64,000 nt of DNA from Salvia splendens (Eukaryota; Streptophyta; Magnoliopsida; Lamiales; Lamiaceae). Position numbers and translations under genes: made by a program. The stretch is from positions 7,991,708-8,055,707 of the forward strand of contig NC_056052.1 in the NCBI RefSeq assembly GCF_004379255.2. The letters are read 5' to 3'. Each line of letters opens with the position of its first letter. Position 1 is the stretch's first letter. The notes beneath the pieces are model-generated. The model made no database searches. It saw only the letters and a program-made list of their open reading frames with translations, and was not told the DNA's origin. Below are positions 8,185 to 19,116 of the stretch, piece by piece.

Positions 8185-11018
8185 TGTAACGCCCGTACTT
8201 TTTAAGTACTAAATTAAAGTATGTCATGGGATAATTAATAAAATTTTTATTTATTATGCTATGCCTCTCGTTAAATGTGCTTCGGGAAGTAGTATGGTAT
8301 TTATGTGACGATGTGACTTTGGGACGTTTTATTTAATTATGAAACCTTGGGAGATATGTTGAAGGTCTCGTTGAAAGAATGACGACGATGTTGCTATATT
8401 TAGCAAGACGAATGAAATACGTGGAGATGAATATATTTTTCTTATGGAAGACGACGTGCATGAATCGAGGAATGGTTGAAGGAACTATATTTGGAACAAC
8501 ACCAAATATGAGTTGTGCCGTTAAACGGGCTTTAACTTTTGGTTGTGAGGAACGAGATAACAAAATTTAATAAAGACCCGTGAATTTTAATTATAGAAGG
8601 AAAGTACGAAAATATAAAGTCTGATTTTGTTTTGGACTTTGCAAATTTAATTAGAGTCCAAATGACTAGTTACAAAAGGGCTTGGGCCTAACTATTTTAG
8701 AATCCAACCAAATAATAATCCTAACATGGGCTTACCATAACTTGAGCCCAACAACATGGAATTAAATTAATTTAGAAGCCCAAAGACCCCCCCCCCCCAT
8801 CTTCTTCTTCTCTCATTCACCAAAGTAACCGACGGTTTCCACAAGAAAAGAACTCTCCACCTCCAACTCTTTCACCTCCTTCCACCGTCAATGCCTACAA
8901 ACCAAGAGTCACCCACCACTTCTCATTTAACCTCTTCTCTAAACCCCTCACATTACACTACACAAAAGAAAAAAAAGAGAGAGAGTGAGATAGAGCCGAG
9001 AAAGAGAAGCCGAGAACAAGTGGAGGATTTCTTTTCACCATTTTTGTCCATTCACCACCAAGCTCAACTTTTTGTTTTTGAGGTACAATCTCTCTTCTAT
9101 CCACAAAGCATGAATTGTTGCACATGTATATATTGCCTACATAATTTCATAATTCTCCCTTAGCCAACTCAAAACAATTTAACAAATTAACAATCGAAAC
9201 TAATCGAACACTCGCCGTACTTATTCGAACACCCGAAAGAACTTAACTTTACGATGAAAACATATCCCGCGGGTTGAATCGGGGTTGTTCGGAGTGGTTT
9301 CGGGGGGAGGAGGTCAGCCGGCAGTGGCTGGGAACAGCAGCGTCGCCGCCGACCCTGCGACGGCCAACCGGCGACGGTGGCAGCAGTCGCGGCGAACAGC
9401 AGGGCCGGCGACTCCAGCGAGCAGCAGCGGCGGTCGACGACAGCACGGAGGCAGCAGCGACAGCGTGGCGACGACTGGAGCTCTTCACTCCGACGGCGTG
9501 CGCCGTCGTGAGGAAGGAGGACGCGACAGAGAGGCGACGAAAGTTGAGAAAGATAGGAAGAAGGAAAGGGGGAGGAGAAAGATAGAGAGAGGCGTGGAGT
9601 ATGGTGGGAGAGGAAGAATTTGGGCCACTTTTGTTTTGTTGAATTGGGCCTTGTTTTAATTGGGCTAAGTAAGTTGATAGATGTTTTTAGTTGGGCTCAT
9701 CTTTTAATTGGAGATATAAGGTGGGGAAATAATTAAGCTTTGGGGCTTTTAAATAAATCTTTGGGCCGATAATTAATCATGACGAAATTATTTAATTAAA
9801 TCCCGAAATATTTCGAAACGCGAATAATTTTATCCCAAGTCCGAAATATTTAATTCGAGGAAAAGTAATTGGTGAAAGAGAGTTACGAATCTTGGGATTA
9901 AATCCTATATCATGGAGGAAAAATATGAGGAGTCAACGAAGGAGTTGTGGGCGTAAGCGGCCGACCCGCGTCGCACGCGACACCTTGGGCGGCCGCCGAA
10001 TAATTGAAAATGCACGAAAACAGAGAAAATGAGTTAAAAGACTTTAATTAGAGTGCATGCATTCTAAATGTTGTCGTTATTGAGATTGATGTAAACTTTA
10101 TGTATTTTCCGAAAAGGTGGTTCGCACGGCCGCTAAAGTCGGAACGAGAAGCTACTTAAGGAAAACTCTAAGCTTTTGAGGTGGGCTCTATTACTTAAAC
10201 TCTTTTATTTACAATGTTATGCATATGGTGAGATAAGGGTGGTTTGAATGTTATGTCATGCCGTATTTTATGTTTTGAATTGCCTATCTGATTGTCTACT
10301 AGGACAATGTCCTACTAGACGTTGATGGTTAACGAATTCGGGTCTGACTAGGGAGTGAGTCCCTACTCAGACTAGTGCACTGATGGGGATCGTGAGCCGT
10401 CCTTTGTGGTCGGCCGGTCCAGTGATCGAGTTTGTGGCCACATTCTCGTTTCACATGATGGTTCAGATATGGTACATGATGGAGGATGACGATGATGTTT
10501 GCATGCTCATGCACCTTTTTATGGAAATGATTTTAGTGTTTCTCGGTATTTTTAAAGTAAAACCCGAGTTTCACTCAACGGTGGCTTGACATAACTTTAT
10601 TGATGAAATGTATTTTGGGCATGAGTTCACTGAGTGCATCAAGTACTCAGCCCCTGCATATGTTTTCCCTATGTGCAGGTTGAGCGTTGACGAGGACGGA
10701 GGATGTTGAGCATTTGGACAAAGACAGTATTCAATAACTGTTCCAGTTGCTATTGTGTCTTCATACATAGTAGTAGCTAACTCTCGATTGCTTCCGCTAC
10801 GTAAAGTTTTAAAACTCTTATGTTTCCTTAATCTGTTGAACTATTTTCATTCAATCTATGTTGCTTCGTGATCTCAGACTACAATTTGATAATAAAGTTT
10901 CGTCTTTTGATCTACATGTCGTACCCCTTGATTGGTTCCCCTTTCTTCCCCGCTTCTTAATTCCCCCATTAATCGCAACCCACCGTACTTTCTATCCTTA
11001 GGAAGTGCGGTCGTGACA
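8185..11018 (+). mobile_element. Large solo-LTR-like insertion (2.8 kb, Ty3/gypsy type suspected)
   Basis: Begins TGTAACGCCCGTACTT and ends AAGTGCGGTCGTGACA, so it has TG..CA termini. A perfect 5-bp duplication TCATT flanks it at 8180-8184 and 11019-11023. No gag or pol is recognisable; the GC-rich open frames around 9250-9660 have no family features. The ends are typical of long LTRs of plant Ty3/gypsy elements, so a solo LTR left by LTR-LTR recombination is the best explanation. Sequence blocks from 10340 to 10830 recur in diverged form at about 23150-23560 and 51600-52050. Confidence 0.75.
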
Positions 11019-11197
11019 TCATTACTCCACACAACCCTAGATCTCCAACCAATTCCCCTTCTTCCTCCATAATCTCCCTCTGAAAACCCTAGATCTACAC
11101 CATTCCACCACCATTTTCATCCGCCTCCACACAAATTCAAACCCCTTCAGGTCCAAATACTGGACCTACGCCCTCTAAAAACCCTAGATCTACGGCG

Positions 11198-11605
11198 ATG
11201 GGTGATTATCATGACTCTCCTCCTGCCAGTTTATCTGCCGATCTGGTCAATGTCGTCGGCCCAGAGACGCCGGAGTATATGTGGGGTTCTGCCTCCGCCT
11301 TTGACGACTCTTTCGTCGCCGGAACCCTAGCTGACACTATTGTTCCAGAAACCCAACTGGAATCCTTCATTCCCGTTGATGTTTGGCCTTCACAATCCGC
11401 CATCGATTACTTGGACTGTGGTTGCCCCTACTACGGGCCGCCACCAATAGCCCCACTCTACAACCGTGTACCACCACCAGCCACCCCCTCCTATGGTCCA
11501 CAAGCCTCATCCGCCAATCCAGCTCAAGCCCCTCCCGTCGTGTATTCTGACTTTGAGAGGCAGATGCTTGCCATTTTGTTGCCTGGGTTTTTAGATTTAA
11601 TCTAA
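11198..11605 (+). CDS. Unrecognised 135-codon ORF carried by the mariner
   Basis: An intact frame from MGDYHDSPPASL to ILLPGFLDLI. I recognise no domain. It is acidic in the first half (PETPEYMWGS, ETQLESFIPVDVW), has a YLDCGCPYYGPPP segment, then a proline/alanine-rich tract and a short hydrophobic C-terminus. There is no signal peptide or zinc finger. It sits inside the mariner in convergent orientation to the transposase, downstream of a CT-rich leader containing several AACCCTAGATCTAC words like a plant 5' UTR. It may be a captured host gene fragment, an element-encoded accessory protein or a chance frame. It is better preserved than the transposase beside it, which has three stops, and that argues weakly against chance. 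Confidence 0.45.
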   Translation: MGDYHDSPPASLSADLVNVVGPETPEYMWGSASAFDDSFVAGTLADTIVPETQLESFIPVDVWPSQSAIDYLDCGCPYYGPPPIAPLYNRVPPPATPSYGPQASSANPAQAPPVVYSDFERQMLAILLPGFLDLI

Positions 11606-11639
11606 ATATGTTGTCCCTCATTGTTGTTGTTTTTCCGAT

Positions 11640-12300
11640 TGGGTAGGAGGTTGGGCTTTGTTGGTTTGGGTTAGAGGCTGTGGTTTTAGTTGGGTTGGAG
11701 GCTGTGGTTTGTTGGTATGGGATGGAGTCTGTGGTTTTAGTTGGGTTAGAGGCTGTGGTTGTTTGTGTATGCTGGAGGCTGTGGTGTGATTTTGTGTTGG
11801 CTACTATGGTTGTTTGTGTTTGCTGGAGGCTGTGTTTTGATGTTGTGTTGGCTGTTGTGGTTTCATTTGCTGATTGAATGTTGCTGTTAATTGTGTTGAT
11901 CATACCCCTATGATGATTTGCAGTGTGTTTTTATTACAGATATGTGTTGATTATTATGCCACCCCTTTACATGGTTAGGAGGCTTATTTGTGAGTTGATA
12001 TAAACAGCAATATCTGAGGCAAATAAAAACCATACACTGACATTACAACAGCCACCCCACCCCTTTACATGGTTAGGAGGTTGTTTTGTTAGTTATGCAG
12101 CCTTAGAAGCCACCCCATACACATGTATGGTTTGGAGGTTGCCCTATGATGACAATGTTCTGAGGTATTAGGATTTTAGAAGCCATCCCTACACATGTAG
12201 GTTTGGAGGCTTTACAAAAGTGTACAAAAAACAGTTGATAGCATAAGCCACACCTAATCTTGAGGCTTCCACATCCAACTGCCAAAAAATGCTTTCTAAC
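11640..12300. repeat. G/T-rich and palindromic short repeats in the mariner
   Basis: Positions 11645-11870 are a run of imperfect units of about 35-60 bp around GGTTRGAGGCTGTGG. Positions 11960-12260 hold repeated words such as CCCCTTTACATGGTTAGGAGG (11961 and 12060 regions) and ACACATGTA..GTTTGGAGG (12120 and 12190 regions). No gene is seen. They lie in the 3' flank of the transposase. Confidence 0.6.
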
Positions 12301-12309
12301 TTAATGATC

Positions 12310-13820
12310 TTAGAACCCTACATCTCTACTGATACCTGAGATGTCATATGAGGTGATCTCATTATTTTCAGGCTGTTGGAGGTATGCCACTGCATCCTTC
12401 ACTAAATGTTCTTCAACCTCCAATGTCTTTGGCAGTATCCCCAGCCTTGTCAACCTTTCTTTGTTAATGTGTGGATTTTTGTAGCCATTCCCCATTCCTA
12501 CTTCAAAATCTCTGTTAAACATCCTTGCAGAGTCAGAAAAACATTGTTCAGTGTTCCTGCACTAAGTTCATCAAAGGCTGCTTGCACATTAGCCACTAAC
12601 TCATCCACTCGCCTAGCCAATTTGTCATCCTATTTAGACTGGATGGCCCTGAAAAATCCTAAATCCAACACATTACAATCAGGAGAGTTAGCTGGTTGGC
12701 AAATTATATGGAATCTGAACCCATCTGTGTTTGCAACTAACTGAAATTCTGCATCATTATGCATGATGTGAGGTCTGGCATTGTCTTGTTGGATGAATAT
12801 CTCCTTGCTTATGTTATCTGGCCATTTATCCTTGATGGCTGGTATGATCTGCATCATTATCTCAGTGTGTGAGGTCTGGAGTATGATTTGATACAGTTTG
12901 GAAAAAAAATTGATGCAAAAACAGTGTACCTTATGAATAAGGCATTCTCTCATTACATCCTTGTTGACTGATTAAATGGGCTTGGTCTCCAAGGTGCCTC
13001 TTGGTCTGTTCTTTGATTTTCTCATTGCTGGCTCTTGTCTTGTGAACGGAAAGATGGCTATTTTTCCATCAAATATGACATCTCCACTTTCTCCAAAGTG
13101 TGGTCTACACACTGCACACATAAACATAACCTTTGTGATGAACCTCTTTGACTTGCATGACCTATATGGTTCTTCCTCATCTGGTAGCAGGTAGTATCTA
13201 TCCGTAGTCTTTGTCATGAAAAACCATTTTTCATCTATATGCACTACGTTGTGCATTGTGTGGTATTTGAGCATACCATTGTTAACAACAGGCTGCACAT
13301 GAGTGAGAGCCCATTTCATTCTTTATACTTTGTTTGCGGCAGTAAGCAACGGCTTAACAACATTTGTGTGTGGCCTCAGAACTCCACATTTCACCATCCG
13401 GCCAACTGTGCTCTTACTTAAATCTAGCTTGAAAGTCATCTTGCGGATGGTAGATCTTTCAAGGACCGAAAGAGCTCTTACCCTGTTTTGATCTAGCTTA
13501 ATTTCATCATTGCGCTTGAAGCCTTTAACACAATCTTTTATGCTCACAGGTTCACCACTTTGGATTTGCTTGCTGGCCTCTGCCCAGATTCGATGGACTG
13601 TCTTCCTGCTCACTCCAAAGTCCTTTGCTGTTTTGACAAAACCTCCATATGGTATTTTACCTAAACGGCTCACTTGTAGCATGCTCTGTGCTATCAGATT
13701 CTTGGTGTCCACTCCTATGATTCGCTTGCCTTTATCTCCGGCAATGTCTCCGGCCGTGTCTCCGGCAGTTTCTCCAGCAGCAGAATCCATAGCCCTATGA
13801 TGAAAATTTTCTGAGGGCAA
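12310..13820 (-). pseudogene. Plant mariner transposase (DD39D), inactivated
   Basis: Read on the minus strand from ATG at 13820. An N-terminal helix-turn-helix region (GGFVKTAKDFGVSRKTVHRI) is followed by the catalytic domain. The three aspartates are visible in HIDEKWFF (13233-13235), IQQDNARPH (12783-12785) and NVLDLGFF (12663-12665). Exactly 39 residues separate the last two, the DD39D signature of plant mariners. In-frame stops interrupt it at 13323-13325, 12972-12974 and 12630-12632. A frameshift near 12520 precedes the conserved end GNGYKNPHINKERLTRLG. The first three segments share one frame, so the decay is mostly by point mutation. It can no longer make a full transposase. Confidence 0.92.
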
Positions 13821-14580
13821 TACTTCTAAAATTCTCCTTTAGTTGTGTAGGTAGGACTTTTGTAGGTAGTGGTAGTTGGTATGGGTTGCTACTAAGTTCC
13901 CTCCTAAAAATTTGGTTACAGTATTGTGGGTATTGCCATTTCCCTCCCAAAAATCTTTTGTTTGTACTTTGATTAAACTCTCATTGAGATGTTGTATGTT
14001 GTGGAGTTGTATGAAAGGAGAAATTGAGCAGCATGTTTAATTTGTTAACTGCACAGGTTGTCCATTTTTTTGAGAGCACCTTGTTTAAGTTTGATAAGCA
14101 TTTTTCAATTCTGTCATTTAATCCACATTAATTAAAAACTAAACATTGAACCAAACATTATACTTATACTCACATTAAAACTAATTCAAGTTTTACATAA
14201 AATTGGCAATGAAAAAGTAACAAGGTGAGCCCCATTTTCACTACCTACCTTCATTTAAATCAAAGTCAAACAAACATTTCTTAAAACCCGTGCCAGGTCA
14301 AACTGACCCGAATTATCTGGGACGGAGGGAGTAATTTTTATTTTTTTAGGATTTTAATTATGTCTTTTTATTTTATTTTATTTGTAATTTGTAATATTAT
14401 TTCAGTTTTTTTAATGAATTTTAATGTTATGGGAATGTTTTTTATTTAAAATGAATTGTGCTTGTCCTTGCGGAAAAGCACAACTGTGGGTGTTGTGCTC
14501 TTGCCTAAGAACATGCAGGAATAGTGGCATTGGGCCCACAACCGTGCTCGTTGGTAAGAGCACTGTTGTGGGTGCTCTAA

Positions 14581-14997
14581 GCTTTTAACTGGTGCAACCG
14601 TGCAAGTCACACACCATCAAATAGTAAATTGAGAATAATTTCATATTATTATATTTGAAAACTTGGAAATCTCTTCATTTTAAAGTTTTATAATTAATAA
14701 ACATGTATCAGTTTTCTTGTTTTCCTAATCAAATAGTAATTTCTTTTTTTTCATTTGTGTCATATCTTTGTTGTGTGCTTCTTCTTACCAACGAAGCTCT
14801 AGCCTATTCGAATATAGACAAGGTAAAATAACAGAAATTAAAAGTTTTATTTTATTCCCTAAAAAAGGCTTTATTCACTGAATATAATATTACATGTTTA
14901 TCAATGAAAAATGTACGGAAGCCTCAAACAAATCTATTGATATTTTATCCTGATATTTTAAAAAATATAAACGAAAATGAGTTTGAAAAAAATAGTA
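14581..14997. other. Intergenic AT-rich DNA, nothing recognised
   Basis: Between the right end of Harbinger-2 and the next MITE I see no gene and no clear repeat. Confidence 0.6.
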
Positions 14998-15259
14998 CTC
15001 CCTCTGTCCCGGCCAAGAAAACACATTTCATGGTCGTCATGTGATTTTAGGAGTTGTTGGTTAATGTGTTTAATTGGTGAGAGAAAATGCAGGTGAAAGC
15101 ATTAAGTGGAGAGAGATAGATAGTTGAATATTTAATTGAAGAGAGAACAATTGGTTGGATATTAATTTGAGAGAAAAAGTTTCCAAAAATAGATATGTGT
15201 CATCTTATTTGAGACAACCTAAAAAGGAAAGTGTGTCATCTTAAGTGGGATAGAGAGAG
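14998..15259. mobile_element. Stowaway-like MITE (262 bp)
   Basis: Starts CTCCCTCTGTCCCGGCCAAG and ends with an imperfect complement, AAGTGGGATAGAGAGAG. TA lies at 14996-14997 and 15260-15261. Non-coding. Confidence 0.8.
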
Positions 15260-15285
15260 TATATATGAGTCCTATTTTTATAGTA

Positions 15286-15460
15286 CTCTCTCCGTCTCTG
15301 AAAAGTATGAACTATTTCATTATTAGTCCGTCCTTAAAATATGAACTTTCTCATTTGGAATAGTTAAACAGTCATACACATCATTTTTTTTACAACTCAT
15401 ACCATAACACTAGACTACTAATGATGTGGAGCCCACTCTCCACTTGCACTACTTAGTCAG
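15286..15460. mobile_element. Truncated Stowaway-like MITE
   Basis: The left end CTCTCTCCGTCTCTGAAAAG follows a TA. The body has the usual GTGGAGCCCACTCTCCAC..CACT block, but no right terminus is found before the copia fragment begins. Confidence 0.6.
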
Positions 15461-15469
15461 ATCGTTAAA

Positions 15470-15873
15470 ATTTGTATAATCCGGCTGCGACTAAAATGCT
15501 TCTAACAAAGCCAAGTTTATGCATGCAAGAATCGAACTTATATTTCACGGCCTAGGTGACTATATCATACCATATAAAGCCTTTTACGAAAACACGTATG
15601 GTTGGAAATCTTCGGATTCACAAAACCTTCAGATGTCTCATGTAGATAGCGTTATTTAAATCACCCTATAAGAAAACAATTTTGACATTTATTTGCTTGA
15701 TTTCCTATATAAAGTAAGCATATAAAGCAAGTATAACTCTCACAATAGTAACTTTACAACATGAGCAAATATTTTAGTATAGTCTACGCCTCTTGTGAGT
15801 AAATCATTTGGCTTCAATTCTAGCCTTATACCTAAACCCATCAATATCATTTTTCAATTTTATAAAGTCATTT
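15470..15873 (-). pseudogene. Old copia reverse transcriptase fragment
   Basis: Read on the minus strand from 15873, the codons give KLKNDIDGFRYKARIEAK, then after a stop RVDYTKIFAHVVK, VRVILALYAYF, IKQINVKIVFL, GDLNNAIYM and a decayed GFIW. These align in order with the copia RT core ([54 protein letters not shown]). Several stops and shifts are present. The solo LTR at 15879-17431 sits at its 5' boundary and may have split it, though I could not find its continuation beyond 17436. Confidence 0.7.
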
Positions 15874-15878
15874 GCAAC

Positions 15879-17431
15879 TGATAATGCTCATTTCATGCAT
15901 CGGCTATGGGGTTAAATTATGTGAATTCCATGAACTAACATGCGTTTTTAAGATTAGGTGCGTAGAGAATCTGTCAGGCCAAGGAAACAGATGAAAAATC
16001 TACCAGGCAGAGGAAATCAAGGGAAATTGAAGTGAAGAATGTCAGTTCGCAACCTGACCGGGGAGATGGAGGAAGCGATGGTAGAAGTAGCAGCGAAGCA
16101 AAACGTATTTAAAAGGATTTTCTAGGAGAGGTAAAATTGACAAATCAGCAAAGAAGATACCCTAGAAATCCGAGCCTTTGCTATAAATAAAGACACAACA
16201 TGAAGAGAGGCATCATTCATCAATCATCTTAGTTTTGCTCTTAGCTCACTTCACACACACATTCTCTCTGCGCACTTAGCATATATGGGTAAATTCTCAG
16301 AATTCGGGGTAGTCTAGTTCAGTTCCGTGGTATAACGTCGTTCCTACGAAGGGCGAAGATATAATTGTTTATTTTCTATCGTTTTGAGCCGAGACTTCAT
16401 CGTTTTTGAAGCTCGGCGTTTAATATTTCTGTGTTGAACCTTAATTTCATGGCTATGGAATGTTTCTGTTTTCTGTTCAGCTGATTCTGATGTTTGATTG
16501 TTGGTTTTTATTGTTTTGGATGCTTTTCGCAATTGATGTTTGATTTGGAGTTGAAATCGGGTTGATCGGAGTTGATTTGTTGTTGAATCGGTTGAATCAG
16601 AATTGAGGAGTATGGATCTGATGTATCGGAGTTGGTTTTTGTTGATCGGAGTTGAATTGTTGATCGGAGTTGTGGATCTGAGACGTGATATTCTGATTTG
16701 CATGGTTATGGATGTTTACTATTGCTTACCTATTTTACTCGGCCTAGTAGTTCAGATCTAGTAGTTTTGTGTTTAATCGTAATGTTTGAAGTCAGATATG
16801 AGATTGCTCTGTTTTCGTGTGTTTGATGCTCTGTTTTCGTTTCTGTTTACTTAGCTCGTTGAAGAAGATGAATGTAGAAGTTAGTTAGAAGTTTGTTATG
16901 TCATTGGTCGTCGTCTGCTTTTTGTAGCTTTTCTGTCATCATTGCTAAATAGGGAAAATGGTCCCCACTGCATATTTACGTATTGTTTAGCTGTTTTCGG
17001 AAATCCGTTTGCTTGACCTAGTAGTTTAGTTATCTCATTCCTTTAGTTAACTTCATTTCCGTCAATCATGCATGCGTACGTACTTTTACCTGTTTCCTAG
17101 GTCTATTAGATAGATTAGTCACATTTCAATTCCTCTGAGTCTAGTAGTTAAACAAATCTTTAACCCATGAGTTGCGTGGCAGCAGCCAACCCCTTCCAAA
17201 TCCTCTGAACACTTGCTAATCCTTTCCATCTCTGTGGGATCGATCCTTACTACCCTATACTAGCCAATAGTAAATGGGTTAAGGTTTTGATAGTGATTGA
17301 GAACATCCCAACGACACAGTCAGATAGTTTAGGGATTTCCTAGGACTAGCGGTTGAGTGAATCCTCTGGACCTATTTGATCTGCACCTGCACACACGCAG
17401 TACGCGCACACTCAGAGATCCTGTCACTCCA
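15879..17431 (+). mobile_element. Solo LTR (1553 bp) with GCAAC duplication
   Basis: Begins TGATAATGCTCATTTCATGC and ends CTGTCACTCCA. A perfect 5-bp duplication GCAAC lies at 15874-15878 and 17432-17436. It has no coding capacity. A TATA box (CTATAAATA, 16181-16189) lies about 300 bp in. The GTGGGATCGATCC word at 17235-17247 is typical of the region just upstream of the 3' end of plant LTRs. TG..CA ends plus duplication and no internal region indicate a solo LTR formed by recombination. The superfamily is unproven, probably Ty3/gypsy. Confidence 0.82.
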
Positions 17432-17675
17432 GCAACCAACAACAGAAGCACCAAAATGTAAAGGTTTAAAAAAATGATTTTTGTAAAGAACAAGAGAAAG
17501 ACATTTCATCCTTCATGGATCTAAGCCCAAAATTCCAGAATTTTGATTTTAAAGCTTGTGGATAAGAGTCATAAGACTGAGGTTCAACTCCATCAGATTC
17601 AAACACATTTTGTTCGTGTTATTGTGGATTATAATGTCATATCGAAAATTGTTAGTCAAATCGTTAAAGTTAGTA

Positions 17676-17864
17676 CTCTCTCCGTCCCAAAAGAACATGC
17701 ACTTTGGATTCGGAACGGGTTTTAATGCAAATTTGGTAAAGTAAGAGAGAGGTAGAGAGGAAAAAAGTAGATAAAGTATTATTAGTGGAGAATGATTCTC
17801 ACCTCGTTAGAGAAAAAAAAGTTTCCAAATTTAGAAAATGCATATTCTTGTGGGATGGAGGAAG
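17676..17864. mobile_element. Stowaway-like MITE (189 bp)
   Basis: Left end CTCTCTCCGTCCCAAAAGAA; right end TGTGGGATGGAGGAAG. TA lies at 17674-17675 and 17865-17866. The same family as the relic at 5216-5357. Confidence 0.85.
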
Positions 17865-17866
17865 TA

Positions 17867-18911
17867 TTAAACAATATAGCTTGACGCAACACGATAACGA
17901 TCAAAACGTGATCTTTCATGATTAACATTTGATATTACACAATAAAATATAATATTACACAATTAAAACTTGTTATAACAAGATTAAAATTTAATCATAA
18001 TTTAAATAAAAATAATATTTTTATTTCTTATCGGATCACCCAAATCTAACCTAACCTGACTTGATCCGAACCCAACCCAATATTATCAGTTTATTATTGA
18101 GTCACACAATAAAGTCCCAAATAAGACTACCTAAACACGTTAATTACCATCCTATTATATTTCTTACAAAAACTTTTATTTATTACTATCATTTAAATTA
18201 TAATAAACTAGAGTTATTGAAATTTAATAGTATTAAGATTTACTTAGAGCTTAATGCTATAATATATTTTTATTTATAATTTACTGAATTTTACTATATA
18301 TTTAATTTATATAAGTCAATCTGATAACTTCGCCAAGTTATATTTATATTTTTGTAATTAGTAAATCGTCCGTTGCATATTAAATGAACTCCGTGTTACG
18401 TGGACGGTCATCGGTAGAACGAAAATTTTCAATTTATAAATAGTGTACGTGTAGGTGGGGTGTGTTATATTACCGACTCACCCTTAAATTGTTAACTACA
18501 ATTAAATGATAGACGCTAAATCTTCAAATTGAACGCCATGATTATTCAATTTCGACTATCAATACAGTGAACAAAAAATGCCAATTAGGTATTTATGTCA
18601 ATTAACAACAAATTAATTATAACTAACTTTTTAAAAATATCTCCCAATTTTAAATGCATAACTATCTCAATTTAAATTATTTTTTCACACAACCTATATC
18701 AAATTAGAGATAATTTTATAATGATTCTAACGATATCTCACTTGCATATGTTTTGATGTCAAAATTTGAAAAACAATTCTTGATTTTTCGTATTTTTTCA
18801 TGAAGCAGTTAATGTCAATATGACTATCATAATATGTCAACATAATACATATAAAATGTCAATTCAAAATTGTGTTGACATTTTTAAGGCATCGTATTGA
18901 TATGTTTAATA
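17867..18911. other. AT-rich intergenic DNA, no gene
   Basis: About 1 kb with simple AT-rich sequence and no coding frame longer than about 70 codons. No family features were recognised. Confidence 0.6.
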
Positions 18912-19114
18912 CTCCCTCTGTCCCACTAAAGATGATCCACTTTCGTTTTTAGTTTGTCCAAACCAAGATGACTCATTACTAAAAAAAGAAACACATTTAT
19001 CTCTACTTTATTCATTATTTCTTACTTTACTTTCTCCACACAACACACAAAATAAAACTGCATAAATCCTGTGCCGCTCAAGGAAGGGGTCATCTTCCTT
19101 GGAACGAATAGAGT
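18912..19114. mobile_element. Stowaway-like MITE (203 bp)
   Basis: Left end CTCCCTCTGTCCCACTAAAG. The right end TCCTTGGAACGAATAGAG is a weak complement. TA lies at 18910-18911 and 19115-19116. Confidence 0.72.
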
Positions 19115-19116
19115 AC

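Larger units (their letters stand above)
7909..14331 (-). mobile_element. Plant mariner-like element with nested LTR insertion
   Basis: The left end is CTCCCTCCGTCCCAAATAAT; the right end is its complement with one mismatch over about 20 bp. TA lies on both sides (7907-7908 and 14332-14333). The flanks rejoin within Harbinger-2 3' DNA. Removing the 2834-bp LTR insertion and its duplication leaves about 3.58 kb, a plausible size for an autonomous plant mariner. The transposase is on the minus strand (12310-13820, broken). A second ORF on the plus strand (11198-11605) lies between the transposase 3' end and the left terminus. The ends match those of many Stowaway MITEs in the window. Confidence 0.92.
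6241..14577 (+). mobile_element. PIF/Harbinger-2 remnant, split by a mariner
   Basis: The right terminal inverted repeat ends GTTGTGGGTGCTC at 14577 and is followed by TAA at 14578-14580. The left terminus is missing: homology to the related deletion derivative at 54146-54809 starts only near 6241. Between them lie the leader with a TATA box, a broken transposase gene and AT-rich 3' DNA. The 3' DNA is interrupted at 7908 and resumes at 14332, where an ATTTTAATTATG repeat can be matched across the inserted mariner. The element is older than both nested insertions. Confidence 0.8.

Noticed and set aside
9249..9659. Overlapping GC-rich open frames on both strands inside the large LTR-like insertion
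   Set aside because: They are short, overlap each other in several frames, consist of low-complexity Ala/Arg/Ser/Gly runs and show no family motif. High GC content explains the lack of stops.
11680..11877. Val/Cys/Trp-rich frames in the G/T-rich tract
   Set aside because: Short repeat units read in any frame give repetitive peptides; there is no evidence of coding.
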